In this document: piece by piece, positions 1 to 7,740 of the stretch
Position numbering within the stretch: position 1 is the stretch's first letter
How the letters are laid out: each line of letters opens with the position of its first letter
NCBI RefSeq assembly: GCF_013149275.1
Contig: NZ_JABGNA010000013.1
Span: 1-64,000 of the forward strand
DNA from: Mucilaginibacter sp. SG564
GTDB taxonomy: Bacteria > Bacteroidota > Bacteroidia > Sphingobacteriales > Sphingobacteriaceae
Reading direction: 5' to 3'
DNA length: 64,000 nucleotides
Translations under genes and position numbers: made by a program
Notes under the pieces: model-generated
Database searches by the model: none
Told to the model about the DNA's origin: nothing
The model's input: only the letters and a program-made list of their open reading frames with translations

Positions 1-103
1 AAGAGGTGAAATGTATGTTGAAAACTATACAAGAGCGGCTTAGAAAATGCTTTTGCAAAATAAATTTGGAAATATAAGAAACCTAGAATACCCGGCGTTG
101 CTT

Positions 104-224
104 CTTCGCTCGCGCGAGAGATTAGCGCAGCGTATCTCGTGGGTTGCATGGTTAAAGCTTCCAGCTTTTTTTCAGCTGAAAGCTGAAGCCATGATTAGCA
201 CGGGCTGAAAGCCCGCGGCAGCGA
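104..224 (+). repeat. Dispersed element B, copy 1
   Basis: The segment contains an inverted repeat around 'agagattagcgcagcg...ctcg', then paired 'agctttcagctgaa'-type arms and a 'gggc...gccc' hairpin. The same order of blocks occurs reverse-complemented at 55634-55757. The gap 1-320 before the first gene holds this element and nothing else recognisable apart from a possible tail of an upstream gene in the first 43 bases. No coding potential is seen. Nature unknown; a non-autonomous palindromic repeat is the simplest reading. Confidence 0.6.
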
Positions 225-320
225 AATCTTACTAACTAACAAATTTGTTACCACAACCCGCCCTACTCTTTTTAAACTATTGTACCATTTCTGTATCTTA
301 TACCTAAATAACCGACCATC

Positions 321-647
321 ATGAAAACCTTAAAATTATATCACATCATCATTACTTTTAGCCTTTTTTTGGTAGCCTGCTCGCCCATTACCTATATAGG
401 CGATACCTATCCGGCCACACCAAAAGCCGATGTTTATTATGATGCCAAAGACGTTAAGCAGGATTATAAAGTAATAGGCCATTTATCGATGGAGTTCACT
501 AATAATCCTGATTGGATTAAAAGCAAGCTAGCAGAAAAAGCGAAATCGCTGGGTGCCGATGGCGTTATTATTTTGCAAACCACCGGTCACGACGAGAAAG
601 AAACCGTAAAAGCCGACGCCATAAAATACAACACGAAGAGTAATTGA
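321..647 (+). CDS. Small lipoprotein of unknown function
   Basis: Predicted 108-residue exported lipoprotein. The first 19 residues are a short basic start and a hydrophobic stretch ending in the lipobox LVAC, so Cys20 would be lipidated and the protein anchored in a membrane. The mature part is small and polar; the segment 'KAKSLGADGVIILQTT' resembles the heavy-metal-binding YbjQ/RcsF-type fold in which a Gly-Ala-Asp-Gly turn precedes a beta strand, but that is a guess. It stands alone between repeat-rich gaps. I do not recognise a specific family and assign no function. Confidence 0.7.
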   Translation: MKTLKLYHIIITFSLFLVACSPITYIGDTYPATPKADVYYDAKDVKQDYKVIGHLSMEFTNNPDWIKSKLAEKAKSLGADGVIILQTTGHDEKETVKADAIKYNTKSN

Positions 648-660
648 ATTAAATTGACTT

Positions 661-736
661 GTCATCCTGAGGAACGAAGGATCTATTAACCGCTATTCCG
701 GGCGCAGAATAGATCCTTCACTGCGTTCAGGATGAC
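661..736. repeat. GTCAT-type palindromic repeat, copy 1
   Basis: Begins GTCATCCTGAGG and ends with the complement CAGGATGAC, with a second inner inverted pair around 'aggatctatt' / 'aatagatcct'. It follows the lipoprotein gene by 14 bases, where it could act as a bidirectional terminator. Related copies with the same ends are at 7657-7724, 45214-45320, 51074-51152 and 55766-55835. Confidence 0.7.
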
Positions 737-765
737 AACTTCTTTTAAGATATGTTTTCCCTGTT

Positions 766-1123
766 TAATTATTGAATTAGTGATTGAAAAATAGCTTCTC
801 TTTTCTTCCCCCGTCAGCAGATAAGCTTCGGGCGAAAGCGGGCAGAACGATGATGGCTTGTGCGGCTGTAAGGGCATAGCGAACCTTACCTGAAGCGGAG
901 GGTAATGAGCGAACGAAGTGGAGGTAAGGTTTAGCAGCCCGTGGTTCTGCCCGCTTTGCAGGGCAATGGCCAAGAGCGTAAAGAAGCATTTCTGCTGACT
1001 TGATTTTTGGTTACTTTTCATCAAGGAAAAGTAACTGGCCCTCCCGCGGCCAAGAGCGGGTATACGCCCGGTAAAGCGGCTCTGCATATCGGGGATTGCC
1101 ACGTCGTTCCTCCTCGCAATGAC
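766..1123. repeat. Dispersed ~360-bp element A, copy 1
   Basis: Non-coding repeat matching 3288-3643 in the same orientation over nearly its whole length. Shared blocks include 'attattgaattag' at the left, 'gtcagcagataagcttcgg', 'cgaaagcgggcagaac', 'gcagcccgtggttctg', a hairpin of the type GGTTACTTTT...AAAAGTAAC (1009-1038) followed by 'ctggccctcccgcggccaag', and a right end 'cgcaatgacat' shared with the GTCAT family. Several open frames cross it on both strands, but they are not conserved between the two copies and I read them as spurious. It fills most of the gap 648-1167. Confidence 0.8.
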
Positions 1124-1154
1124 ATATTTTTTATCACATCTACACATCTATTTT

Positions 1155-1162
1155 TACCTTTG
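1155..1162 (+). promoter_or_regulatory. Promoter -7 element directly before csaA start
   Basis: TACCTTTG matches the Bacteroidetes -7 consensus TAnnTTTG. Its last base is six bases upstream of the ATG at 1168, so the transcript would have almost no leader. A T-rich stretch around 1126-1132 sits where the -33 element should be but is not a good TTTG. Confidence 0.55.
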
Positions 1163-1167
1163 CCATT

Positions 1168-1503
1168 ATGGATACGATTACCTGGCACGATTTTGAGCAA
1201 GTAGAACTCCGCATCGGTACCATCCTCGAAGCAGTAGAATTTCCCGAAGCACGCAAACCGGCCTTTAAAGTGAGGGTTGATTTTGGCGAATTTGGCATCA
1301 AATGGTCAAGCGCACAGATCACTAAACATTACACTTTAGAACAACTCCCCGGGCGCCAGATTATGGGTGTGATCAATTTCCCTAAAAAGCAGATTGGCAA
1401 ATTCATGTCGGAGTTTTTGGTAACCGGCTTTGCCGACGAAAACGGGGATATTGTTTTAGCCGCTGTGGATAAACCCGTGCCCAACGGCAGCAAATTGGTT
1501 TAG
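1168..1503 (+). CDS. csaA: CsaA-like tRNA-binding protein
   Basis: A 111-residue stand-alone tRNA-binding OB-fold domain of the CsaA/YgjH type. Typical family features are the N-terminal 'WHDFEQVELRIGTILEA', the central 'KVRVDFG...KWSSAQIT' strand and the C-terminal 'VLAAVDKPVPNGSKL'. CsaA proteins are described as dimeric, chaperone-like tRNA-binding proteins of the cytoplasm. Full length for the family. It is the first gene of a tight operon: one base separates its stop from the SdpI-like gene, which in turn overlaps tadA, a tRNA-modifying enzyme. Confidence 0.9.
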   Translation: MDTITWHDFEQVELRIGTILEAVEFPEARKPAFKVRVDFGEFGIKWSSAQITKHYTLEQLPGRQIMGVINFPKKQIGKFMSEFLVTGFADENGDIVLAAVDKPVPNGSKLV

Positions 1504-1504
1504 G

Positions 1505-1882
1505 ATGAATTTAGCCAGTTGGATAATAGGACCGCAAATGGTTGGCGTGATTTTACTATTGCTGGGGGCCATCTTATGCAGCTTCCCACCCAAACATATC
1601 AACAAGTGGTACGGTTATAAAATGCCATCGGCCCAAAAAAACCAGCAAGCTTGGGACGAGGCCAATCGCTATTCGGCTATTTGTATGCTGAAAAGCGGAA
1701 TGGTTTTACTGATCTCGGGATTTTTGGTTACTTTAATATTAAGGGGACTAAGTATTCAGGCACGACTAAAAGAAGGCCTGACCGCGTTCTTTCTTATCGC
1801 CTCCGGACCGATCCCATGCTTGTATATCATTGTATCAACAGAAAACCATTTAGAAAAAACCTTTAATAAGGAACAAAAATGA
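1505..1882 (+). CDS. SdpI/YhfL-family membrane protein
   Basis: A 125-residue protein with three predicted hydrophobic segments (about residues 9-27, 58-80 and 92-110). Between the first and second lies 'KWYGYKMPSAQKNQQAWDEANRY', given here only to point at residues 35-57, a pattern typical of SdpI-like proteins (Y-G-x-R/K, S...N...W..AN). Founding member SdpI gives Bacillus immunity to the SDP toxin, but most homologues have no known role and I infer none here. It starts one base after csaA and ends in an ATGA overlap with tadA, so the three are probably co-transcribed and translationally coupled. Confidence 0.75.
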   Translation: MNLASWIIGPQMVGVILLLLGAILCSFPPKHINKWYGYKMPSAQKNQQAWDEANRYSAICMLKSGMVLLISGFLVTLILRGLSIQARLKEGLTAFFLIASGPIPCLYIIVSTENHLEKTFNKEQK

Positions 1883-2352
1883 GATACTTCAGTTTTGAGG
1901 ACGAGCCAACGATATCGCCTGATGAATTTTTTATGGGCGAAGCTCTAAAGGAAGCCAAATATGCCCTGGAAGAAGATGAGATACCCATTGGTGCCATTGT
2001 GGTGCATAGCGGCAAGATCATTGGTCGCGGACATAACCTTACCGAGCGGCTGAATGATGTATCGGCCCATGCCGAAATGCAGGCCCTTACCGCGGCGGCT
2101 AACTCCATGGGCGGCAAATACCTGCAAGGTTGTACCCTTTATGTAACTATGGAACCCTGCGTCATGTGCGCTGGGGCATCCTACTGGTTCCAGGTAAGCC
2201 GGATTGTATTTGGCGCTTATGATGCCAAATTAGGCTTTGGCAGGCTCAACCAAAAAATAACCCACCCCAAAACAGTGATCACGGGCGGCATCCGTGAAAA
2301 CGAATGCTCAGAACTGGTGAAGAGCTTTTTTAAAGGGAAGAGGAAGAGATAA
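1879..2352 (+). CDS. tadA: tRNA-specific adenosine deaminase
   Basis: A 157-residue zinc-dependent deaminase that converts adenosine to inosine at the wobble position of tRNA. The catalytic motif HAE is at residues 64-66 (zinc-ligand His and proton-shuttle Glu) and PCVMC at 93-97 gives the two zinc-ligand cysteines. About 20 residues precede the usual family start 'FFMGEALKEAKYAL', which is normal for Bacteroidetes members. The ATG overlaps the previous stop (ATGA). The C-terminus is basic, as expected for tRNA contact. Homologous nucleoside deaminases such as guanine deaminase are less likely because of the 'MEPCVMCAGA' signature. Confidence 0.92.
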   Translation: MRYFSFEDEPTISPDEFFMGEALKEAKYALEEDEIPIGAIVVHSGKIIGRGHNLTERLNDVSAHAEMQALTAAANSMGGKYLQGCTLYVTMEPCVMCAGASYWFQVSRIVFGAYDAKLGFGRLNQKITHPKTVITGGIRENECSELVKSFFKGKRKR

Positions 2353-2503
2353 GTTCATAGTTCATAGTTCATAGTTCATAGTTCATAGTTCATAGTTCAT
2401 AGTTCATAGATTGAACAAGATTTGCAACCAGTAAATTGTAGTCGAGAATCAATAATATATGTACTTTTTTCCCAACCATGGTCTATGGACCATCAACTAT
2501 GGA
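2353..2503. repeat. Heptamer array (GTTCATA x8) with complementary right arm
   Basis: Eight perfect head-to-tail copies of GTTCATA occupy 2353-2408, starting right after the tadA stop. At 2476-2503 there are four degenerate heptamers (types CCATGGT and CTATGGA) that are partly complementary to the left arm, with an AT-rich spacer between. The perfect array is a likely site of slipped-strand length variation. It belongs to the seven-base-phased intergenic repeats seen throughout the window. Confidence 0.85.
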
Positions 2504-2565
2504 CAGCAACGCAACTTATACAAATACCTGACAAATTTTTTAGAACAAAAACTCAGTTCATCTCT

Positions 2566-2573
2566 TATATTTG
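2566..2573 (+). promoter_or_regulatory. Promoter -7 element for sod
   Basis: TATATTTG fits the TAnnTTTG consensus exactly and predicts a leader of about 40 bases before the sod ATG at 2617. No clear TTTG is present at -33. Confidence 0.5.
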
Positions 2574-2616
2574 TTACGTCACAACATTAAACTTTTAAAC
2601 TTAATAAATAACTATT

Positions 2617-3228
2617 ATGGCATTTACACTACCGGCGTTATCCTACGCTACCGATGCATTGGAACCGCACATTGATAAACTAACCATGGAAATTCACCAT
2701 GGCAAACATCACCAAGCTTACGTAACCAACTTAAATAAAGCATTAGAAGGCAAGCCAGAGGCGGATAGCAATATTGATGATATCATCAAAAACATTTCTA
2801 AATTCCCGGCTGCTGTACGCAACAATGGTGGCGGTCATTATAACCACTCTTTATTCTGGACTTTGCTTTCTCCAAGCGGAGGCGGCGAACCTACAGGCGC
2901 TCTGGCCGATGCAATCAAAAGCACTTTCGGTTCATTTGCCGATTTCAAAACCAAAGTATCAGAAGCTGGTGCAACCCGTTTCGGATCGGGCTGGGCTTGG
3001 TTAATTGTTACTGCCGATAAAAAACTGGCTGTAACTTCAACCCCTAACCAGGACAATCCACTAATGGACATCGCCGAAGTAAAAGGCACTCCAATTTTAG
3101 GTATCGACGTTTGGGAACACGCCTACTACCTGAAATACCAAAACCGTCGCCCTGATTACCTGGCGGCTATCTGGAACGTGATCAACTGGAAACACGTTGC
3201 CGAACTTTACGCAAAAGCAACCGCTTAA
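2617..3228 (+). CDS. Superoxide dismutase (Fe/Mn family)
   Basis: A 203-residue cytoplasmic enzyme that dismutates superoxide to hydrogen peroxide and oxygen. It shows the whole family pattern: 'HIDKLTMEIHHGKHHQAY' with the first metal-binding His near residue 27, 'GGGHYNHSLFW' with the second, and 'IDVWEHAYYLKYQ' with the Asp and third His ligands. Whether iron or manganese is used cannot be decided safely from sequence. It has its own -7 element and is followed by a strong hairpin terminator, so it is monocistronic. The product peroxide would be removed by the catalase at 12.8 kb. Confidence 0.95.
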   Translation: MAFTLPALSYATDALEPHIDKLTMEIHHGKHHQAYVTNLNKALEGKPEADSNIDDIIKNISKFPAAVRNNGGGHYNHSLFWTLLSPSGGGEPTGALADAIKSTFGSFADFKTKVSEAGATRFGSGWAWLIVTADKKLAVTSTPNQDNPLMDIAEVKGTPILGIDVWEHAYYLKYQNRRPDYLAAIWNVINWKHVAELYAKATA

Positions 3229-3249
3229 TTAAAATTAAGCTAAGCATAT

Positions 3250-3287
3250 AAAAAAGCTGCTGGATCAAATGATCCAGCAGCTTTTTT
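3250..3287 (+). terminator. Rho-independent terminator of sod
   Basis: AAGCTGCTGGATC / GATCCAGCAGCTT perfect stem with a three-base loop, flanked by A-run and T-run, 22 bases after the sod stop. The symmetry means it can work on both strands. Confidence 0.9.
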
Positions 3288-3643
3288 AATTATTGAATTA
3301 GCGATTTAGTGAATTACTGAATTTTCTTCCCCGTCAGCAGATAAGCTTCGGACGAAAGCGGGCAGAACAATGGGGGCCTGTGCGGCTGCAAGGGCATAGC
3401 AAGTTTTTGCTGAAGCGTATGGAAAAGAGGGAACGAAGTAGGGCAAAATAATTGCAGCCCGTGGTTCTGTCAGGTTTGCAGGGCAAAGGCTATGTGCGGC
3501 AAAATAAGCATTTCTGCTGACAGCCTTTTGGGTTACTTTTGTGGCGACAAAAGTAACTGGCCCTCCCGCGGCCAAGAGCGGGTCTGCGCCATACAAAGCC
3601 GCCCTGTATAGCTACGAGATTGCTACGCTACGCTCGCAATGAC
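3288..3643. repeat. Dispersed ~360-bp element A, copy 2
   Basis: Second copy of element A, in the same orientation as 766-1123. It keeps the left 'tattgaatta' end, the 'gtcagcagataagcttcgg' block, the GGTTACTTTT/AAAAGTAAC hairpin at 3531-3560 and the right 'cgcaatgacat' end. The central part diverges, with several small replacements. Frames across it are not conserved with copy 1. The two copies bracket csaA through sod. Confidence 0.8.
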
Positions 3644-3698
3644 ATAGTTGTAATTTATATAACCTGATAAAGTCACCCTAAACTTTTATCCCAAAGAA

Positions 3699-3976
3699 AT
3701 TCCGTATATTTACATATATAGCAGCCCGGTTTTCTAAAAAACAGAAAACTGGGCTGTTTGGTTAAGGGAAAAAACAGACCAAAAACAGCCGTTTAGTATG
3801 TAGTTATTTGACAATCAATTATTTAATACTTTTTAAACCTTTCAAAACGTATCGAAAATTTGTTAAAAAGTGTTAAAATAGATGGTTTTGAATAAATTTT
3901 AAGCAGTTTTTGATGCGTTTTTGCCCCGTTTTTGACTAAAAATTGTTAAAATTTTAACTTTAAAAAGTTTTCCGGG
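3699..3976 (+). ncRNA. Element F, copy 1: candidate structured RNA or mobile leader
   Basis: Reading on the + strand: a -7-like TATATTTA (3705-3712), a hairpin CAGCCCGGTTTTCT / AGAAAACTGGGCTG (3722-3756, one G:T position), then about 200 bases of AT-rich sequence with repeated GTTAAA blocks (3862, 3872, 3944). The same order occurs on the minus strand at 42426-42692, where the hairpin has a different sequence but still pairs. It could be a long leader of the oxidoreductase at 4035 or an independent small RNA; the two cannot be separated from sequence. This element and element A fill the gap 3229-4034. Confidence 0.45.
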
Positions 3977-4034
3977 CAGACATGCAAATGAAAACCCCGC
4001 AGGAAAACATCACTAAATCAATAATTCAATAATT

Positions 4035-5039
4035 ATGAAAGCCATCGTTTTAGAAGATGTCGATAAACCTCTGGTATGTAAAGAAGTTGAAAAACCAACC
4101 CTTGCCCCCGGCGAGGTTCTGGTACACATCAAAGCAGCAGCTCTTAATCGCCGTGATTATTGGATAACGGTAGGTAAATATGCAGGCATCAAATATCCTA
4201 CTATACTTGGCTCAGATGGTGCCGGTGTAGTGGCAGAAGTTGGCAGTGAAGCGGATAAACACTGGATTGGCAAAGAAGTGATCATTAACCCCAGCAACAA
4301 CTATGGCAAAAGCGACGATTACCAGGGTGCCGATTTTAAAATATTAGGCCTGCCAGATGATGGCACTTTTGCCGAATATGTAAAAACCCGGGCAGAATAC
4401 CTGCATCCCAAGCCCAATCACCTCACCTGGGAACAGGCAGCTGCTATTCCGCTGGCAGGTTTAACCGCCTATCGAGCATTGTTTACTAAGGCCAGGGCCA
4501 AAAAAGGTGATAAAGTTTTGATATCTGGCGTAGGCGCAGGTACGGGTGCTTTTGCCCTGCAATGGGCAGTGGCCGCAGGCTGCCAGGTGTTTGTAACATC
4601 GGGCAGTGGCGAAAAAATTGAACGCGCCAAAAAATTGGGTGCGGCAGCCGGCGTAAATTACAAAGCGCAGGACTGGGCCGAACAACTGAAACTGATGGCT
4701 CACGGTTTTGACATTATTATCGACAGCGCGCTGGGCGCCGGTTTTGCCAAATTTCCAGATCTATGCAACCCCGGCGGCCGTATCGTGATATTTGGAGGAA
4801 CGGCAGGCAATATCCCCCCGCTGGATGGGCGTAAGGTATTTTGGAAACAGCTACAGCTACTGGGCACCACCATGGGCACACCTGATGACTTTACCGCGAT
4901 GATCAACTTTATAAACAAACATGAAATAGTTCCGATAGTTGATGAGGTGTTTGATTTTAAAAACGCGCAAAAAGCCATCAACAGAATGGAGAAATCCTCA
5001 CAGTTTGGTAAAATTGTGCTGCAGAATTTATGGTGTTAA
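4035..5039 (+). CDS. Zinc-type alcohol dehydrogenase-like / quinone oxidoreductase (MDR family)
   Basis: A 334-residue medium-chain dehydrogenase/reductase. The N-terminal GroES-like domain (about residues 1-125) carries 'LNRRDYWITVGKY' and 'ILGSDGAGVVAEVG'; the Rossmann domain follows with 'ISGVGAGTGAFALQWAVAAG', the dinucleotide-binding loop. The set of cysteines that holds structural zinc in true alcohol dehydrogenases is missing, which favours an NADPH-dependent quinone or enone reductase. Substrate is unknown. It is separated from its neighbours by long gaps, and the 5' gap holds element F, so its leader may be unusual. Confidence 0.85.
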   Translation: MKAIVLEDVDKPLVCKEVEKPTLAPGEVLVHIKAAALNRRDYWITVGKYAGIKYPTILGSDGAGVVAEVGSEADKHWIGKEVIINPSNNYGKSDDYQGADFKILGLPDDGTFAEYVKTRAEYLHPKPNHLTWEQAAAIPLAGLTAYRALFTKARAKKGDKVLISGVGAGTGAFALQWAVAAGCQVFVTSGSGEKIERAKKLGAAAGVNYKAQDWAEQLKLMAHGFDIIIDSALGAGFAKFPDLCNPGGRIVIFGGTAGNIPPLDGRKVFWKQLQLLGTTMGTPDDFTAMINFINKHEIVPIVDEVFDFKNAQKAINRMEKSSQFGKIVLQNLWC

Positions 5040-5127
5040 TAACTAACTTCCAGTAATTTAAATATTAACACACATCTTATTTTCGTGCCTTGCCTCCACT
5101 ATATAAAGTGATTGCAAAATAATCTAC

Positions 5128-5135
5128 TAATTTTG
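5128..5135 (+). promoter_or_regulatory. Promoter -7 element deciding the permease start
   Basis: TAATTTTG matches TAnnTTTG. Transcription would begin near 5139, downstream of the possible GTG start at 5135, which therefore would not be in the message. This favours the in-frame ATG at 5153 for the permease. Confidence 0.5.
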
Positions 5136-5152
5136 TGGACTTTATTTCAGGC

Positions 5153-6607
5153 ATGATCAAAAAACCCATCGACCTGCTATTGCAGGAATCGGCAGAGGAA
5201 GGTGAACACTCTTTAAAACGCACATTAGGCCCGGTTAACCTTATCCTTATCGGGATAGGCATTATCATTGGGGCTGGTTTATTTTCATTAACAGGAATCG
5301 CGGCCGGGCAACATTCGGGGCCAGCGGTAACCATATCATTTTTAATAGCAGCCGTAGGTTGCGCCTTCGCGGCCCTTTGTTATGCCGAATTTTCGGCCAT
5401 GATACCGGTGGCGGGCAGCGCCTATACCTATTCCTACGCTACTATGGGCGAGCTTTTTGCCTGGATCATTGGCTGGGACCTGGTACTGGAATATTCTGTT
5501 GGCGCGGCAACAGTGGCCATCAGCTGGTCGCAATATCTCACCAAGTTTTTGTCCTGGTTTGATCTTTATCTACCGCCACAGTTGATTCTGTCGCCTTTTG
5601 AAACTTCTAAGGCAGCCAATGGCGATGTTGTGCATGGCATCATTAATCTGCCTGCTGCGTTGATCGTTATTGTAGTTACCAGCATCATTATCAGGGGAAC
5701 TAAGGGCTCCGCACTGGTTAACGCTATTATTGTAAGCTTGAAGGTAGGCGTGGTATTGGTATTTATAGCCGTGGGCTGGTCGTTCATCAATCCGCAGAAC
5801 TATCACCCTTATATACCGCAAAATACTGGCGTATGGGGCGATTATGGATGGTCGGGCATATTAAGAGGCGCAGGACTGGTATTCTTCGTATTCATCGGTT
5901 TTGATGCGGTGTCAACGGCGGCGCAAGAGGCCAAAAATCCGCAGCGCAACATGCCCATTGGTATCATTGGTTCGCTGGTGGTGTGTACCATTTTATTTGT
6001 GATCTTCGCCCATGTTATGACGGGTATGGCTAACTATAAAGAGTTTATTGGTTCAGGGGCACCGGTTGCCATCGCCATCGAAAAAACACATTATCAGTGG
6101 CTAAGCAAGGCTATTGTACTGGCTATACTAATAGGCTATACATCGGTTATCCTGGTTGATCTGCTGGGCCAGTCGCGGGTATTTTTCTCTATGTCAAAGG
6201 ATGGTTTGTTGCCTAAAGTATTTTCAGATGTGCATCCCAAATTCCGCACTCCATGGAAATCGAATATTGTACTTTGCGCCTTTATAGCCTTGTTCGCGGC
6301 TTTTGTACCTATCCGGGTGGTTGGCGAAATGACCAGCATAGGCACACTGCTGGCCTTTGTGATGGTATGCGCGGGTGTACTTGTTTTACGCAAACAACAG
6401 CCTAATATTCAGCGGCCATTTAAAACGCCATGGGTGCCGGTAGTACCTATATTGGGTATATTGGTTTGCTTTGCCATGATGACATTTTTACCCGGCGATA
6501 CCTGGCTGCGATTAATAATTTGGTTGGCAATTGGTTTAGTCATATATTTCACCTACGGTAAAAAGAACAGCGTAATACGCAAAAGGTTCGCGGCAAAACA
6601 TGGATAG
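5153..6607 (+). CDS. Amino-acid permease (APC superfamily, CAT-like)
   Basis: A 484-residue inner-membrane transporter with about twelve hydrophobic helices. The signature first helix 'GIGIIIGAGLFSLTGIAAG' and the later 'FVFIGFDAVSTAAQEAKNPQ' are typical of the cationic amino-acid transporter (CAT/YfnA) branch of the APC superfamily. Substrate is not determined by sequence; basic or branched amino acids are usual. A GTG six codons upstream would give 490 residues, but it overlaps the promoter element. The reductase at 6613 follows after five bases, so the two are likely co-transcribed. Confidence 0.88.
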   Translation: MIKKPIDLLLQESAEEGEHSLKRTLGPVNLILIGIGIIIGAGLFSLTGIAAGQHSGPAVTISFLIAAVGCAFAALCYAEFSAMIPVAGSAYTYSYATMGELFAWIIGWDLVLEYSVGAATVAISWSQYLTKFLSWFDLYLPPQLILSPFETSKAANGDVVHGIINLPAALIVIVVTSIIIRGTKGSALVNAIIVSLKVGVVLVFIAVGWSFINPQNYHPYIPQNTGVWGDYGWSGILRGAGLVFFVFIGFDAVSTAAQEAKNPQRNMPIGIIGSLVVCTILFVIFAHVMTGMANYKEFIGSGAPVAIAIEKTHYQWLSKAIVLAILIGYTSVILVDLLGQSRVFFSMSKDGLLPKVFSDVHPKFRTPWKSNIVLCAFIALFAAFVPIRVVGEMTSIGTLLAFVMVCAGVLVLRKQQPNIQRPFKTPWVPVVPILGILVCFAMMTFLPGDTWLRLIIWLAIGLVIYFTYGKKNSVIRKRFAAKHG

Positions 6608-6612
6608 CTTTC

Positions 6613-7641
6613 ATGAATGAGGATATACTACAACTAAAAATTGAACGGATAAAGTGGGAAACAAAGGATACGGCTACCTTTTATTTAAGCAATTTTTCGG
6701 GTAAGCCTATCACCTATAAGGCTGGGCAATTTGTTACCCTGATATTTAACCATCGTAACGAGGAGATCAGGCGATCATACTCATTAGGTTCATCACCCGA
6801 TGAAGAATTGTTATTTATCACCGTAAAGCGCATTACCAATGGTGAAATATCCCGCTTTATGCTCGCTAAAGAACATCCCGGCGATGTTTTGACTGCGCTA
6901 GCCCCGGCCGGCCGGTTTACCATCACTCACTTTGAACAGGAAAAGGATATTTTACTTTTTGCAGGCGGAACAGGTATTACACCTATATTTTCGCAGATCA
7001 AGTATATACTCAAACGCTCTGGAAAAAGCAGGCTTACCCTCATTTACAGCAACCAGGATGCCCATTCCATTGTATTTAAAGAGGAGCTGGACCAGCTGGC
7101 TACGCTACATCCCGATAGGTTTAAGATCATTTACCTGTTAAGCAGTGAGGCTAACCGTCTGAATAATGATAAGGTAGAAGCCCTTACCCGCCAGCTTGTA
7201 CAACAGGATATGGATAAAGCGGAATTTTATCTCTGCGGACCTTTTCCCTATATGCGTATGATCAGGTTCGCGCTGGTATACATGGGGATCGATCCTAAAC
7301 AGATTCGCCGGGAGAATTTTGTGATAGAGACCGTAGCTGTTACCCGTACCGCACTGAATTTCCCACCACGAACTATCAGGATCAGGTTTAAAAATGAGCT
7401 GCATGACCTCGCCGTTGGCGAAAATCAGTCGATACTACAGGCGGCTTTACAAAACAACGTACAGCTTCCATACAGTTGCCGGAATGGGGTATGCTCTACC
7501 TGTACTGCCAGATGTGCCAGTGGAAAGATCGAGATGATAAAAAATGATGTGCTCACCGATGCTGATATTGCCGAAGGCTGGGTGCTTACCTGTACAGGTC
7601 ACCCGGTAAGTGATGATGTGGTGATAGCGTTTGGAGAGTAA
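6613..7641 (+). CDS. FAD/NAD(P)H and 2Fe-2S oxidoreductase
   Basis: A 342-residue electron-transfer enzyme of the ferredoxin-reductase/PaaE type. Domain order: FAD-binding barrel with 'RRSYSLGSSP' (RxYS motif, about residues 53-62), NAD(P)-binding domain with 'LLFAGGTGITPIF', then a C-terminal plant-type ferredoxin domain with 'PYSCRNGVCSTCTARC' and a distant 'LTCTG' giving the CX4CX2CXnC cluster ligands. It passes electrons from NAD(P)H through FAD to the iron-sulfur cluster and on to an unknown acceptor. It lies five bases after the permease; no other phenylacetate-pathway gene is nearby, so a paaE role is not supported. Confidence 0.9.
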   Translation: MNEDILQLKIERIKWETKDTATFYLSNFSGKPITYKAGQFVTLIFNHRNEEIRRSYSLGSSPDEELLFITVKRITNGEISRFMLAKEHPGDVLTALAPAGRFTITHFEQEKDILLFAGGTGITPIFSQIKYILKRSGKSRLTLIYSNQDAHSIVFKEELDQLATLHPDRFKIIYLLSSEANRLNNDKVEALTRQLVQQDMDKAEFYLCGPFPYMRMIRFALVYMGIDPKQIRRENFVIETVAVTRTALNFPPRTIRIRFKNELHDLAVGENQSILQAALQNNVQLPYSCRNGVCSTCTARCASGKIEMIKNDVLTDADIAEGWVLTCTGHPVSDDVVIAFGE

Positions 7642-7656
7642 TTTAATCAATAGGGT

Positions 7657-7724
7657 GTCATGCTGGGCCCGTCGAAGCATGGCGGGTAAGGCCTACGCAT
7701 GTCCTTCGACAGGCTCAGGATGAC
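7657..7724. repeat. GTCAT-type palindromic repeat, copy 2
   Basis: Starts GTCATGCTGGGCCCGTCGAA and ends TTCGACAGGCTCAGGATGAC, flanked by GGGTG and CACCC that extend the stem to 7653-7733. It sits between the convergent reductase and PepSY genes, where a bidirectional terminator is expected. Confidence 0.8.
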
Positions 7725-7740
7725 AGGCACCCTTTTGACA

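Noticed and set aside
1..43. Possible tail of an upstream gene in frame 2 (ends at a TAG)
   Set aside because: Only about 14 codons; cannot be told from chance without sequence to the left.
686..1147. Open frames on both strands across element A copy 1 (also 777-989 and 1007-1204)
   Set aside because: They lie in a dispersed repeat, the frames are not kept in copy 2 at 3288-3643, and the products look like translated repeat.
2353..2408. CRISPR-like array
   Set aside because: Units are seven bases without spacers and no cas genes are present.
3306..3596. 96-codon minus-strand frame in element A copy 2
   Set aside because: Same reason; no corresponding frame of the same sequence in copy 1.
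5135..5152. GTG start for the amino-acid permease
   Set aside because: Overlaps the -7 promoter element; the ATG at 5153 is more likely, though not proved.
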